Source: CADEEX01 sp040081555 (lineage in GTDB: Bacteria; Acidobacteriota; Vicinamibacteria; Vicinamibacterales; CAVVIG01). Taken from it: a stretch of 13,771 nucleotides of DNA. Positions 7,701-13,235 of the stretch are shown here, piece by piece. The translations under genes were made by a program, and so were the position numbers. Position 1 is the first letter of the stretch, and each line of letters begins with the position of its first letter. Under the pieces are notes generated by a model, which was given only the letters and a program-made list of their open reading frames with translations, did not search any database and had not been told where the DNA came from. Location of the stretch: assembly GCA_040081555.1 (NCBI GenBank), contig JBEBGG010000088.1:1-13771 (forward strand), given 5' to 3'.

Positions 7701-8234
7701 CTCATCAGGGCTGTGGACGACGCGCATACCGCGCCCACCGCCGCCGAAGCTGGCCTTGATCATCAGGGGGAAGCCGATTCGCTTCGCCTCGGCAAGGACT
7801 TCCGCTGGGTCGCTGATGGCGTGCTCGGTGCCCGGAATGGTGGGTACGTGCGCGGCCTGCGCGAGGCGCTTCGCCGCGGTCTTGTCGCCAAACGCATCGA
7901 GATGATCAGGGGTCGGACCCACGAACTGGATGCCGGCTGCCTCGCACGCGCGCGCAAACGGACCGCTTTCGGAGAGGAAGCCGTAGCCCGGGTGAATCGC
8001 ATCAACGCCCTGCGCCTTGGCGACGGCGATGATGGCCTCGATGTTGAGATACGAGCGGACGGGTTCGCCCCCCTGCGCCGGTCCGACGAGGAACGCTTCG
8101 TCAGCCTTGAAGCGATGCAGCGAGAATCGATCTTCCTGGCTGTAGATCGCGACCGTGCGCAGGCCGAGTTCGGTGGCGGCACGGAAACAGCGAATGGCAA
8201 TTTCCGATCGGTTGGCGACTAGGAGTTTCCGCAT
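4779..8234 (-). CDS. pyc: Pyruvate carboxylase, single chain
   Basis: This 1151-residue enzyme makes oxaloacetate from pyruvate, bicarbonate and ATP, refilling the TCA cycle and feeding gluconeogenesis. The start is ATG 8234 (MRKLLVANRSEIAIRC, the standard N-terminus), not the upstream in-frame codon at 8312. Domain order is biotin carboxylase (1-460), carboxyltransferase (about 530-1000) and biotin carrier (about 1080-1151). Visible key features are the glycine-rich ATP-grasp loop FGGGGRGM (163-170), EVNPRIQVEH (291-300), TDTTLRDAHQS (538-548, metal-binding Asp544), GIKDMAGLCKPYAA with the lysine that becomes carbamylated (Lys714), HFHTHDTGG (metal ligands His743 and His745) and AMKMETA with biotinyl Lys1116. 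All are intact and the length is typical, so the enzyme should be functional. Nothing resembling a Shine-Dalgarno precedes the start (CCCCCTTT directly before ATG). A TAAGAT box ends 14 bases upstream, which suggests a very short leader. The gene is divergent from thiO. Confidence 0.97.
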   Translation of the reverse strand: MRKLLVANRSEIAIRCFRAATELGLRTVAIYSQEDRFSLHRFKADEAFLVGPAQGGEPVRSYLNIEAIIAVAKAQGVDAIHPGYGFLSESGPFARACEAAGIQFVGPTPDHLDAFGDKTAAKRLAQAAHVPTIPGTEHAISDPAEVLAEAKRIGFPLMIKASFGGGGRGMRVVHSPDELEAKLAEAQREAGAAFGRSDVFLERYIQRAKHIEVQILGDGQGNLVHLWERDCSVQRRHQKVVEVAPSINLPLDLRTRICEAAATLCRSVGYRSAGTVEFLLDVDRGEFFFIEVNPRIQVEHTVTEMVTGIDLVRSQILIASGHTLHEAPVSIPPQERIDIRGVAMQCRITTEDPERLFIPDYGRITTYRSAGGFAVRLDGGNGFGGSVITPYFDSLLVKVTTWGSTLEEAVQRSDRALREFRIRGVKTNIAFLLNLIGHPTFKSGEATTTFIDDTPELFRFRAAQDRATKVLAYLADVIINGRQDVKGTVDPRRRLQVPHAPMVPTGSTPPPGTKQLLDTLGPDRFAEWIRNEKRLLLTDTTLRDAHQSLLATRVRSFDMLAIADAMAWTTPTLFSLEMWGGATFDTSMRFLQEDPWRRLEELRARVPNILFQMLLRASNAVGYTSYPDNVVRAFVKQSAESGIDVFRIFDSLNSTDNMKLAMEAVRNDTNAICEAAICYTGDILDPTRTKYSLQYYVRMAKRLVDMGTHVLGIKDMAGLCKPYAARALVRALRDEIGVPIHFHTHDTGGINSATLLQASDAGVDIVDGAIASMSGMTSQPTLNGIVAALRHTERETGLDSTALDDLSRYWAVVRELYFPFEEGLKAPGPDVYQHEMPGGQYTNLRQQAKNLGLDGRWPEVCEAYATANRLVGDIVKVTPSSKVVGDLALFLVTNRFTEDDVMNAKTALPYPRSVVEMMQGMLGEPEGGWPKAFRDAVLLAGRAEPIVGRPGASLPPADFEAASREIEAATKRVPRNEDVLSYLLYPQVFLDFQKHLDQYGDTSSVPTANFFYGMQPGSETSIEIERGKTLFVKFLTSGEVREDGTRTVFFELNGQPRAVNVADRAIAATIKRHPKADPANPDHIAAPMPGKLSTVAVRVGQAVKNGERLLSIEAMKMETAVYSPRDGHVAEVHADTGTVVEARDLLLVLKD

Positions 8235-8248
8235 AAAGGGGGACTTCG

Positions 8249-8263
8249 ATCTTAACGTAAGAT
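8249..8263. promoter_or_regulatory. Symmetric divergent promoter (two back-to-back TAAGAT boxes) between pyc and thiO
   Basis: ATCTTA-ACG-TAAGAT is a perfect 6-bp inverted repeat with a 3-base centre. Read rightward, TAAGAT at 8258-8263 ends 8 bases before the thiO GTG (8272). Read leftward, TAAGAT from 8254 to 8249 ends 14 bases before the pyc ATG (8234). TAAGAT matches TAnnnT at the key -10 positions. No clear -35 hexamer is seen in either direction. The same palindrome could instead be a regulator's operator, or both. Confidence 0.5.
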
Positions 8264-8271
8264 TTCTCTTT

Positions 8272-9390
8272 GTGGCGCCTTCACGGGACGTCGTTGTCGT
8301 CGGCGCCGGCATTATCGGTTGCGCGGTTGCCTACGAGCTGGCCCGGCGGGGGGCGTCGGTGGGGGTCATCGACGATCGTGGCGCCGGCCTCGGCGCCACG
8401 CAAGCCTCGGCCGGTATGCTCGCACCGTTCAATGAGGCCCCCGACGGTGGCCCGCTGCTCGAGATTGCGGCGCGCGGTCTCGACGTGTTCGACGATTTTG
8501 TCGCCCGGCTTTGCCTCGACGCCGGGCTGCCCCTCAATTACCGCCGCGACGGCACTCTCGACGTCGCGTTCGATGACGCCCGGCTCTCCCGTCTCGACCA
8601 GACTTCGGCGCTCCTGTCGGCCCGAGGGATTGGCGCGGAGAGATTGGACGCCCGCGAGGTTCACGCATACGAGCCGGCGCTGTCGGCGGCGGTGGCGGGT
8701 GGCCTGCTCATCCCGACCCAGGGGTTTGTCGGTGCCACTGAATTAACCCAGGCGCTTGCGGCCGGGGCACGTCGCCACGGCGCCCAGATGGTCGAACACG
8801 GCCGGGTGACGCGCATCAGCGCCGCCACCGGCGAGCTCACCGTGTTCACGGAACGCGGCGCTCTCGTGGCCGATGCCGTTGTGCTGGCTGCCGGGAGCTG
8901 GAGCAGTCAGATTGAGCTCGATGGCTGCCAGGGACGCATTCCGGTGGCCCCGGTTCGTGGCCAGTTGCTGCAACTGCAGTGGAGCGGGACGCCGCTCACA
9001 CGCGTCGTCTGGGGCGAGCGGTGCTACGTCGTGCCGTGGAGGGATGGCACGGTGCTTGTGGGTGCGACCGTTGAGGACGCGGGTTTCGATGAGCGAACAA
9101 CCGTTGCGGGCGTGCGTGAACTGCTGGCCGCGATCTGCGAGCTGGCGCCGTCGGCCGCTGATGCGACGTTTGCAGGCGCCCGTGTCGGCCTGCGCCCGGC
9201 CGCCCCGGATCATGTGCCGATTGTCGGGCGGTCGGCAGCACACCCGGAGCTGATTTATGCGACCGCGCACTATCGGAACGGCGTGTTGCTCGCTCCGCTT
9301 ACCGCCCTGCTGGTCGCCGACCTGCTGCTCGATGGCCGCCGTGATCCCTTGCTCGACCTGATGACGCCGGCACGTTTTGGAGGCTTCTGA
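8272..9390 (+). CDS. thiO: Glycine oxidase ThiO-like FAD-dependent amine oxidase
   Basis: The 372-residue flavoenzyme oxidises glycine (and small secondary or D-amines) with O2 to an imine that gives glyoxylate and ammonia; the imine is the precursor for the thiamine thiazole in aerobes. Start: GTG 8272, giving MAPSRDVVVVGAGIIGCAVA. The upstream open frame is antisense to pyc and is not used. The FAD-binding Rossmann motif is VGAGIIG (10-16) with the beta-2 acidic Asp34 in VGVIDD. GATQASAGMLAP (41-52) fits the family flavin loop. RCYVVPWRDG, GLRPAAPDHVPIVG (306-319, Arg308 expected to bind the substrate carboxylate) and HYRNGVLLAP (333-342) are hallmarks of ThiO. The length is usual. No thiS or thiG is in the window, so a role as a general glycine/D-amino-acid oxidase is also possible. 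The stop overlaps the next gene (TGATG). There is no Shine-Dalgarno before the GTG. Confidence 0.88.
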   Translation: MAPSRDVVVVGAGIIGCAVAYELARRGASVGVIDDRGAGLGATQASAGMLAPFNEAPDGGPLLEIAARGLDVFDDFVARLCLDAGLPLNYRRDGTLDVAFDDARLSRLDQTSALLSARGIGAERLDAREVHAYEPALSAAVAGGLLIPTQGFVGATELTQALAAGARRHGAQMVEHGRVTRISAATGELTVFTERGALVADAVVLAAGSWSSQIELDGCQGRIPVAPVRGQLLQLQWSGTPLTRVVWGERCYVVPWRDGTVLVGATVEDAGFDERTTVAGVRELLAAICELAPSAADATFAGARVGLRPAAPDHVPIVGRSAAHPELIYATAHYRNGVLLAPLTALLVADLLLDGRRDPLLDLMTPARFGGF

Positions 9391-9605
9391 TGAGTACCGC
9401 TCCCAACTGGCTCGAGTGGCAGCAGGCACACACCGACGCGTTGATCGCGCTCCAGGACGCTCAACGTGTCTATCATCGCGTGGTGTCCGGACACGCCTTC
9501 TCCGCGGATGAAGCTGGAGCTGCCAGTGCGACGAAGGACGCGCTTCGAGCCGTGGACAGCGCCCGGCTGTTGCTCAACGAGGTGCGCGCCCGGCAACCGC
9601 GCTAG
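9390..9605 (+). CDS. Small helical protein of unknown function
   Basis: A 71-residue protein whose ATG overlaps the thiO stop in TGATG, indicating translational coupling. I do not recognise a family. It has no Cys, no signal sequence and no membrane segment. It is rich in Ala, Arg, Asp and Gln, begins MSTAPNWLEWQQAHTDA, and appears to form two or three amphipathic helices (about 6-32, 38-52 and 52-68). That composition would suit a small adaptor or subunit. The coding direction, the coupling and the tight 34-base gap to the next gene support it as real. Confidence 0.65.
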   Translation: MSTAPNWLEWQQAHTDALIALQDAQRVYHRVVSGHAFSADEAGAASATKDALRAVDSARLLLNEVRARQPR

Positions 9606-9628
9606 CCATTTCGGTGTCGGTCTACCGT

Positions 9629-9637
9629 GAGGAGGAA
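9629..9637 (+). promoter_or_regulatory. Strong Shine-Dalgarno deciding the phhB start
   Basis: GAGGAGGAA ends 2 bases before the GTG at 9640 and contains the near-ideal AGGAGG. It is the clearest ribosome binding site in the window and supports the GTG as the start of the carbinolamine dehydratase. It contrasts with the SD-less starts of pyc, thiO and the HerA-like gene. Confidence 0.7.
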
Positions 9638-9639
9638 GT

Positions 9640-9921
9640 GTGGCCAGGCTGTCACTTGACGAGATCCGCCGGCGACTGTCAACGATCAGCGGATGGGCGC
9701 TCGACGGCAACGCGATCCGCAAGCAGTTCACGTTCGACGGATTTCCTGAAGCCGTGGCGTTTGTCGCGAGACTGGTGCCTGGCGCTGAGGCGGCAGACCA
9801 CCATCCTGACATCCAGATCAACTACCAACGCGTGACTCTTACCTACTCGACACACAGCGAAGGCGGCATCACCGACAAGGACTTTGTCGGCGCCGCGATG
9901 GCCGACCAGCACGCACGCTGA
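9640..9921 (+). CDS. phhB: Pterin-4a-carbinolamine dehydratase
   Basis: The 93-residue protein is a full-length member of the PCD/PhhB family. The family dehydrates 4a-hydroxytetrahydropterin formed by aromatic amino acid hydroxylases, so that the pterin can be recycled. The active-site pattern is complete: Glu50-AAD-His54-His55-Pro56, then Tyr62, then Thr71-His72 and Asp79/Asp81 in GGITDKDF. Many bacteria carry this gene without an aromatic hydroxylase nearby, where its role may be linked to molybdopterin or other pterins; no hydroxylase is in this window. Start is GTG 9640 with a strong Shine-Dalgarno. The stop overlaps the MerR gene start (TGATG), so the two are probably translated together. 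A carboxysome acRAF paralogue can be set aside because the catalytic histidines are kept. Confidence 0.93.
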   Translation: MARLSLDEIRRRLSTISGWALDGNAIRKQFTFDGFPEAVAFVARLVPGAEAADHHPDIQINYQRVTLTYSTHSEGGITDKDFVGAAMADQHAR

Positions 9922-10418
9922 TGCGATTGAAGCGGACCTACAGTTCGCGCGAAGTGGCGGCATTCACCGGACTGTCCGCTCGCCAGTTGCAGATTTGGGA
10001 CGCCAGCGGTCTGCTGTCACCGGCGATTCCATCCCATCCCACGGCAAAAGGCGGCCACACCGAACGTCGCTATACGCCCACCCACGTCTTCGAGCTCATC
10101 GCGCTGGCGGACTTGCGCAGTCGAGGCTTTTCGATCCCGCAAATGCACACCATCGTCGAAGTGATCAGGGCCCACTTCAAGACGTCCCTCTTTGCTGCGA
10201 CGGGCGGTGGCGGTCCGGTGCATCTGGTGACCGCCGGCCGGGAAGTGTTTGCGCGCACCGCCGACGGTGGGCTCTACAACCTCCTGGAATCGCCAGAGCA
10301 GCCGCTGATGGTGGTTGGAAACGAGAGCTCGCTCAGAGACCTCGGGAAGATTCCGAAGGGCCGGCGGCGAACGCCGGTAAAGACGGGCGAAATCGAAATG
10401 CGGAAGGGACGAAAGTAG
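9921..10418 (+). CDS. MerR-family transcriptional regulator
   Basis: The 165-residue protein has an N-terminal MerR-type winged helix-turn-helix (residues 6-85). TYSSREVAAFTGLSARQLQIWD is the HTH, followed by the wing (GHTERRYTP) and FELIALADLRSRGFSIPQM. The C-terminal half (90-165) has no metal-binding cysteines and is not a recognised ligand domain. It includes a Gly-rich turn (94-98), a small strand-rich stretch HLVTAGREVFARTADGGLYN and a basic tail (KGRRRTPVKTG, MRKGRK) that may bind DNA non-specifically. The ATG overlaps the phhB stop. As the last gene of the thiO cluster it may control that cluster or the divergent pyc promoter; this is inference from position. The gene is convergent with the BMC shell gene, with 28 bases between the stops. 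Confidence 0.85.
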   Translation: MRLKRTYSSREVAAFTGLSARQLQIWDASGLLSPAIPSHPTAKGGHTERRYTPTHVFELIALADLRSRGFSIPQMHTIVEVIRAHFKTSLFAATGGGGPVHLVTAGREVFARTADGGLYNLLESPEQPLMVVGNESSLRDLGKIPKGRRRTPVKTGEIEMRKGRK

Positions 10419-10446
10419 CGAGAGAGGAAGCCGCTGAGCGCGTCGC

Positions 10447-10743
10447 CTAGCGGATCGGGAAGATCTTTTCGAGGTCGTCGGCGGGCCGCGCAATCACGTG
10501 GACGCCAATCAACTCACCAACTCGGCGGGCCGCGGCGGCGCCGGCGTCGGTGGCGGCCTTCACTGACCCGACATCGCCTCGCACCAGTGCAGTGACGAGA
10601 CCGGCGTCGACCTTTTGCCAACTGACCAAGGTGACGTTGGCCGTCTTCAGCATCGCATCGGTTGCCTCGATCATGCCGACGAGCCCGCGCGTCTCGATCA
10701 TGCCAAGCGCGTCGCCCACTTCACGTTTTTCCTTGTCTGCCAT
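10447..10743 (-). CDS. Bacterial microcompartment shell protein, single BMC domain (BMC-H, PduA/EutM-like)
   Basis: The 98-residue protein is one BMC domain with a 10-residue charged N-terminal extension. BMC-H subunits form hexamers that tile into the protein shell around a metabolosome or carboxysome, with a central pore for metabolites. The core is very close to PduA/EutM: ALGMIETRGL (12-21), AMLKTANV with the edge lysine Lys33 that makes hexamer-hexamer contacts, VRGDVGSVKAATDAGAAAA (54-72) and VHVIARP (81-87) with the edge Arg86. The pore loop reads KVDAG (44-48) where PduA has KIGSG, which places an Asp beside each of six pore positions. The gene is alone: no other shell protein, pentameric vertex protein, signature enzyme or encapsulation partner is in the window. 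It is probably a satellite gene of a locus elsewhere or a non-canonical shell protein. Start is ATG 10743, without a clear Shine-Dalgarno. Confidence 0.95.
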   Translation of the reverse strand: MADKEKREVGDALGMIETRGLVGMIEATDAMLKTANVTLVSWQKVDAGLVTALVRGDVGSVKAATDAGAAAARRVGELIGVHVIARPADDLEKIFPIR

Positions 10744-10752
10744 GACGGGCGT

Positions 10753-10761
10753 ACTCTATCA
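10753..10761 (-). promoter_or_regulatory. Candidate extended -10 promoter of the BMC shell gene
   Basis: Minus-strand TGATAGAGT (10761 to 10753) fits the extended -10 form TGnTAnnnT. It ends 9 bases before the BMC ATG, so transcription would start at or within a few bases of the start codon. No -35 is obvious, which is tolerable for an extended -10. Confidence 0.4.
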
Positions 10762-10854
10762 CGCTCATGGGCCCAGGCCCGAAGCCGAAGGTTAGCACCG
10801 ACAGCCCCCATGCCCGTTCGAGTCGGGCCGGTTCCGCCGTCGATTGTTAGAACG

Positions 10855-10860
10855 TAAGAT
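10855..10860 (+). promoter_or_regulatory. Candidate -10 box of the HerA-like gene
   Basis: TAAGAT within AACGTAAGAT (10851-10860) ends 7 bases before the ATG at 10868 and 1 base before another in-frame ATG at 10862. The same 10 bases precede thiO at 8254-8263. At normal -10 spacing, transcription would begin on the ATG at 10868, giving a leaderless mRNA. Confidence 0.45.
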
Positions 10861-10867
10861 CATGCCC

Positions 10868-13231
10868 ATGCAGGATTTCGAGAAGCTCGGCGTCTTCTAT
10901 CTTGGCAAACACTTCGACCCGACCACGAAGAAGGTCACCGATGACCTCGTCCTCTACGACTCGAAGGACCTGGTGACCCACGCACTCTGTGTCGGCATGA
11001 CGGGCAGTGGCAAGACCGGCCTTGGCATTGCCGTCATCGAGGAGGCGGCGATTGATGGCGTTCCGGTGATCGTGATCGATCCCAAGGGAGATCTCACCAA
11101 CTTACTGTTGACCTTTCCCGCCTTACGTCCAGACGACTTCCTGCCGTGGGTCAACGAAGACGATGCGAGGCGAGCGGGGAGGAGCACGGCGGAGTTCGCC
11201 GCCGAACAGGCCGAGCGTTGGAAGAAGGGACTCTCGGACTGGGGCGAGGATGGGGCCCGTATTCAGCGACTGCGCGATGCGGCGGACTTCGCAATCTACA
11301 CGCCCGGAAGTACTGCCGGCCTGCAGGTGTCGGTGCTGACGTCTTTCACGCGCCCGACGATTGATGAGCCGGAACTGCTGCGGGAACGCGTCAATACCGC
11401 GGTGTCGAGTTTGCTGGCGCTCGCCGGTGTTGAGGGTGAGCCGCTGAAGAGCCCCGAGCACATTTTGTTGTCCACGATCCTGCTCAATGCCTGGCAGGCG
11501 GGTGAGAGCCCCGACCTGCCGGCGCTGATTCAGCGCGTGCAGCAGCCGCCATTCACCCGCGTCGGTGTGATGGACGTCGACACGTTCTTTCCCCAGAAGG
11601 ATCGGTTGACCTTTGCGATGGCGCTCAATGCGCTGATCGCGTCGCCAGGCTTCGAAGTATGGAGCCAGGGTGAACCGCTCGACGTGGCGGCGTTCCTCCG
11701 CTCGGCCAGCGGCAAGCCGCGTGTCTCAGTCTTCTCGATCGCGCACCTCGACGACAGCCAGCGCATGTTCTTCGTGTCGCTCCTTCTCAACGCCGTGGCC
11801 GGATGGATGCGCTCACAAAGCGGTACCTCGAGCCTGCGTGCCATGGTCTACATGGACGAGATCTTCGGCTTCTTCCCGCCAGTGGCGAATCCGCCGTCGA
11901 AGGCGCCGCTCCTCACGCTGTTGAAGCAGGGGCGCGCTGCCGGCGTTGGCGTCGTCCTCGCAACGCAGAATCCCGTGGATCTGGACTACAAAGGGCTTTC
12001 GAACATTGGGACGTGGTGGCTCGGACGGTTGCAGACCGATCGCGACAAGGCGCGCGTCCTCGACGGACTTGAAGGCGCCAGTGACAGCGCCGGCTTCGAT
12101 CGCGCGGAAGTCGATCGACTCCTGTCGTCGCTCACGAGCCGAGTCTTCCTCATGCGTAACGTGCACGAGGACGCCCTCACATTGTTCCAGTCCCGATGGG
12201 CGCTCTCCTATTTGCGCGGGCCACTGGGTCGAGACGATGTCAAGAAGTTATCGGCGGGGCTCAAGGCCGCTGCTCCGCAGGCCTCATCGGCACGGGTTGT
12301 TGCACCATCGATCGCGGCGTCCGTAGCTGCGTCGCGGCCAACTGTTCCGGCGGACGTGGCGCAGTTCTTCTCGCCGGAAGCGGCGGCCGCCGTGTCTACG
12401 CCGTTGCGGGGCATGGTCTACGCAGCAGTCAGTGCGCGTTTCCTGGAGCCAAAGCTCGGGCTCGATACGACGAAGCTGCTGACGCTGGCCGCGCCCATTA
12501 CCGATGGTGCGGTCGCGGTGGACTGGGAGCAGGCTGAACGCGTGGAGTGGACGCCAGACACGCTCGAGAAGGACGCGCCAGATGGTGCGACCTTTGGCGC
12601 CATCCCTTCGGTTGCGCTCAAGGCCAAGAGCTACGACGGGTGGACCAAGCAATTGCTCGCATTGCTGGTGTCTACAGAGGCGCTGGCACTGTTTCGAAGC
12701 CCCTCAACCAACCTCGTGTCCTCCGCCGATGAGACCGAGCGTGACTTCCGCGCGCGTATTGCGCATAGCTCACGCGAGTCTCGAGACGGCGACCTCGACG
12801 CGATCAGGAGGAAATACGCGGCCAAGCAGGCGGCGCTCGAGGAGCGGCTGCGGAAGGCGCAGCAGGCGGTGCAGCGGGAATCCGAGCAGTCGACCGGACA
12901 GAAGTTGCAGGCGGCAATCTCAGTCGGCGCGACGTTGCTCTCGATGTTTGGCAGCCGGAAGGCCATCAGCGCGACCAATCTCGGCCGAGCGACCACCGCA
13001 GCTCGCGGAATCGGCCGGACCATGAAGGAGTCTCAGGATGTGGCCCGCGCTGGCGAAACCGTCGAGGCGTTGCAGAAGATGAAGGAAGAGCTCGAGGTGC
13101 AAATTCAGGTCGAACTCGACGCCATCACGGCCAGCAGCGATGCCGCGACGGAGAAGCTCGAGTCGGTCACCGTGAAGCCGAAGAAGACAAATCTGACGCC
13201 GAAGCTGGTGGCGCTGGTGTGGACGAAGTAG
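10868..13231 (+). CDS. HerA/DUF87-type ATPase with C-terminal coiled coil
   Basis: A 787-residue cytoplasmic P-loop ATPase related to HerA/FtsK-like DNA- or protein-translocating ATPases. Walker A is GMTGSGKT (43-50), a DPKGDL segment follows (71-76), and Walker B is VYMDEI (327-332). LATQNPVDLDYKGLSNIGTW (364-383) is the sensor-like stretch of this superfamily, followed by a probable arginine-finger region (RLQTDRDKARVL). The middle (about 470-600) has no motif I recognise. The C-terminus has two coiled-coil stretches (about 626-690 and 720-752) around a short hydrophobic, Gly-containing helix (LQAAISVGATLLSMFG). The start is chosen among TTG 10844, ATG 10862 and ATG 10868 from the position of the -10 box. 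Homologues of this layout are widespread as ATP-binding proteins without an assigned job; no nuclease partner such as NurA is beside it. It may process DNA or pump a polymer, which is inference. Confidence 0.8.
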   Translation: MQDFEKLGVFYLGKHFDPTTKKVTDDLVLYDSKDLVTHALCVGMTGSGKTGLGIAVIEEAAIDGVPVIVIDPKGDLTNLLLTFPALRPDDFLPWVNEDDARRAGRSTAEFAAEQAERWKKGLSDWGEDGARIQRLRDAADFAIYTPGSTAGLQVSVLTSFTRPTIDEPELLRERVNTAVSSLLALAGVEGEPLKSPEHILLSTILLNAWQAGESPDLPALIQRVQQPPFTRVGVMDVDTFFPQKDRLTFAMALNALIASPGFEVWSQGEPLDVAAFLRSASGKPRVSVFSIAHLDDSQRMFFVSLLLNAVAGWMRSQSGTSSLRAMVYMDEIFGFFPPVANPPSKAPLLTLLKQGRAAGVGVVLATQNPVDLDYKGLSNIGTWWLGRLQTDRDKARVLDGLEGASDSAGFDRAEVDRLLSSLTSRVFLMRNVHEDALTLFQSRWALSYLRGPLGRDDVKKLSAGLKAAAPQASSARVVAPSIAASVAASRPTVPADVAQFFSPEAAAAVSTPLRGMVYAAVSARFLEPKLGLDTTKLLTLAAPITDGAVAVDWEQAERVEWTPDTLEKDAPDGATFGAIPSVALKAKSYDGWTKQLLALLVSTEALALFRSPSTNLVSSADETERDFRARIAHSSRESRDGDLDAIRRKYAAKQAALEERLRKAQQAVQRESEQSTGQKLQAAISVGATLLSMFGSRKAISATNLGRATTAARGIGRTMKESQDVARAGETVEALQKMKEELEVQIQVELDAITASSDAATEKLESVTVKPKKTNLTPKLVALVWTK

Positions 13232-13235
13232 TGGG

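Noticed and set aside
8155..8271. Long N-terminal extension of ThiO from an upstream in-frame ATG
   Set aside because: It would overlap the pyc coding region and put 39 unrelated residues before the Rossmann fold. The GTG at 8272 gives the normal ThiO N-terminus.
9640..9921. The carbinolamine dehydratase as carboxysome acRAF, given the BMC shell gene nearby
   Set aside because: acRAF-type proteins have lost the catalytic motif, but here His54-His55-Pro56, Tyr62 and His72 are all present. No RuBisCO or other carboxysome gene is in the window.
10768..10782. GGGCC-CA-GGCCC inverted repeat between the BMC and ATPase genes as an operator
   Set aside because: The 5-base GC-only arms are expected by chance in DNA of this composition, and nothing ties them to a regulator.
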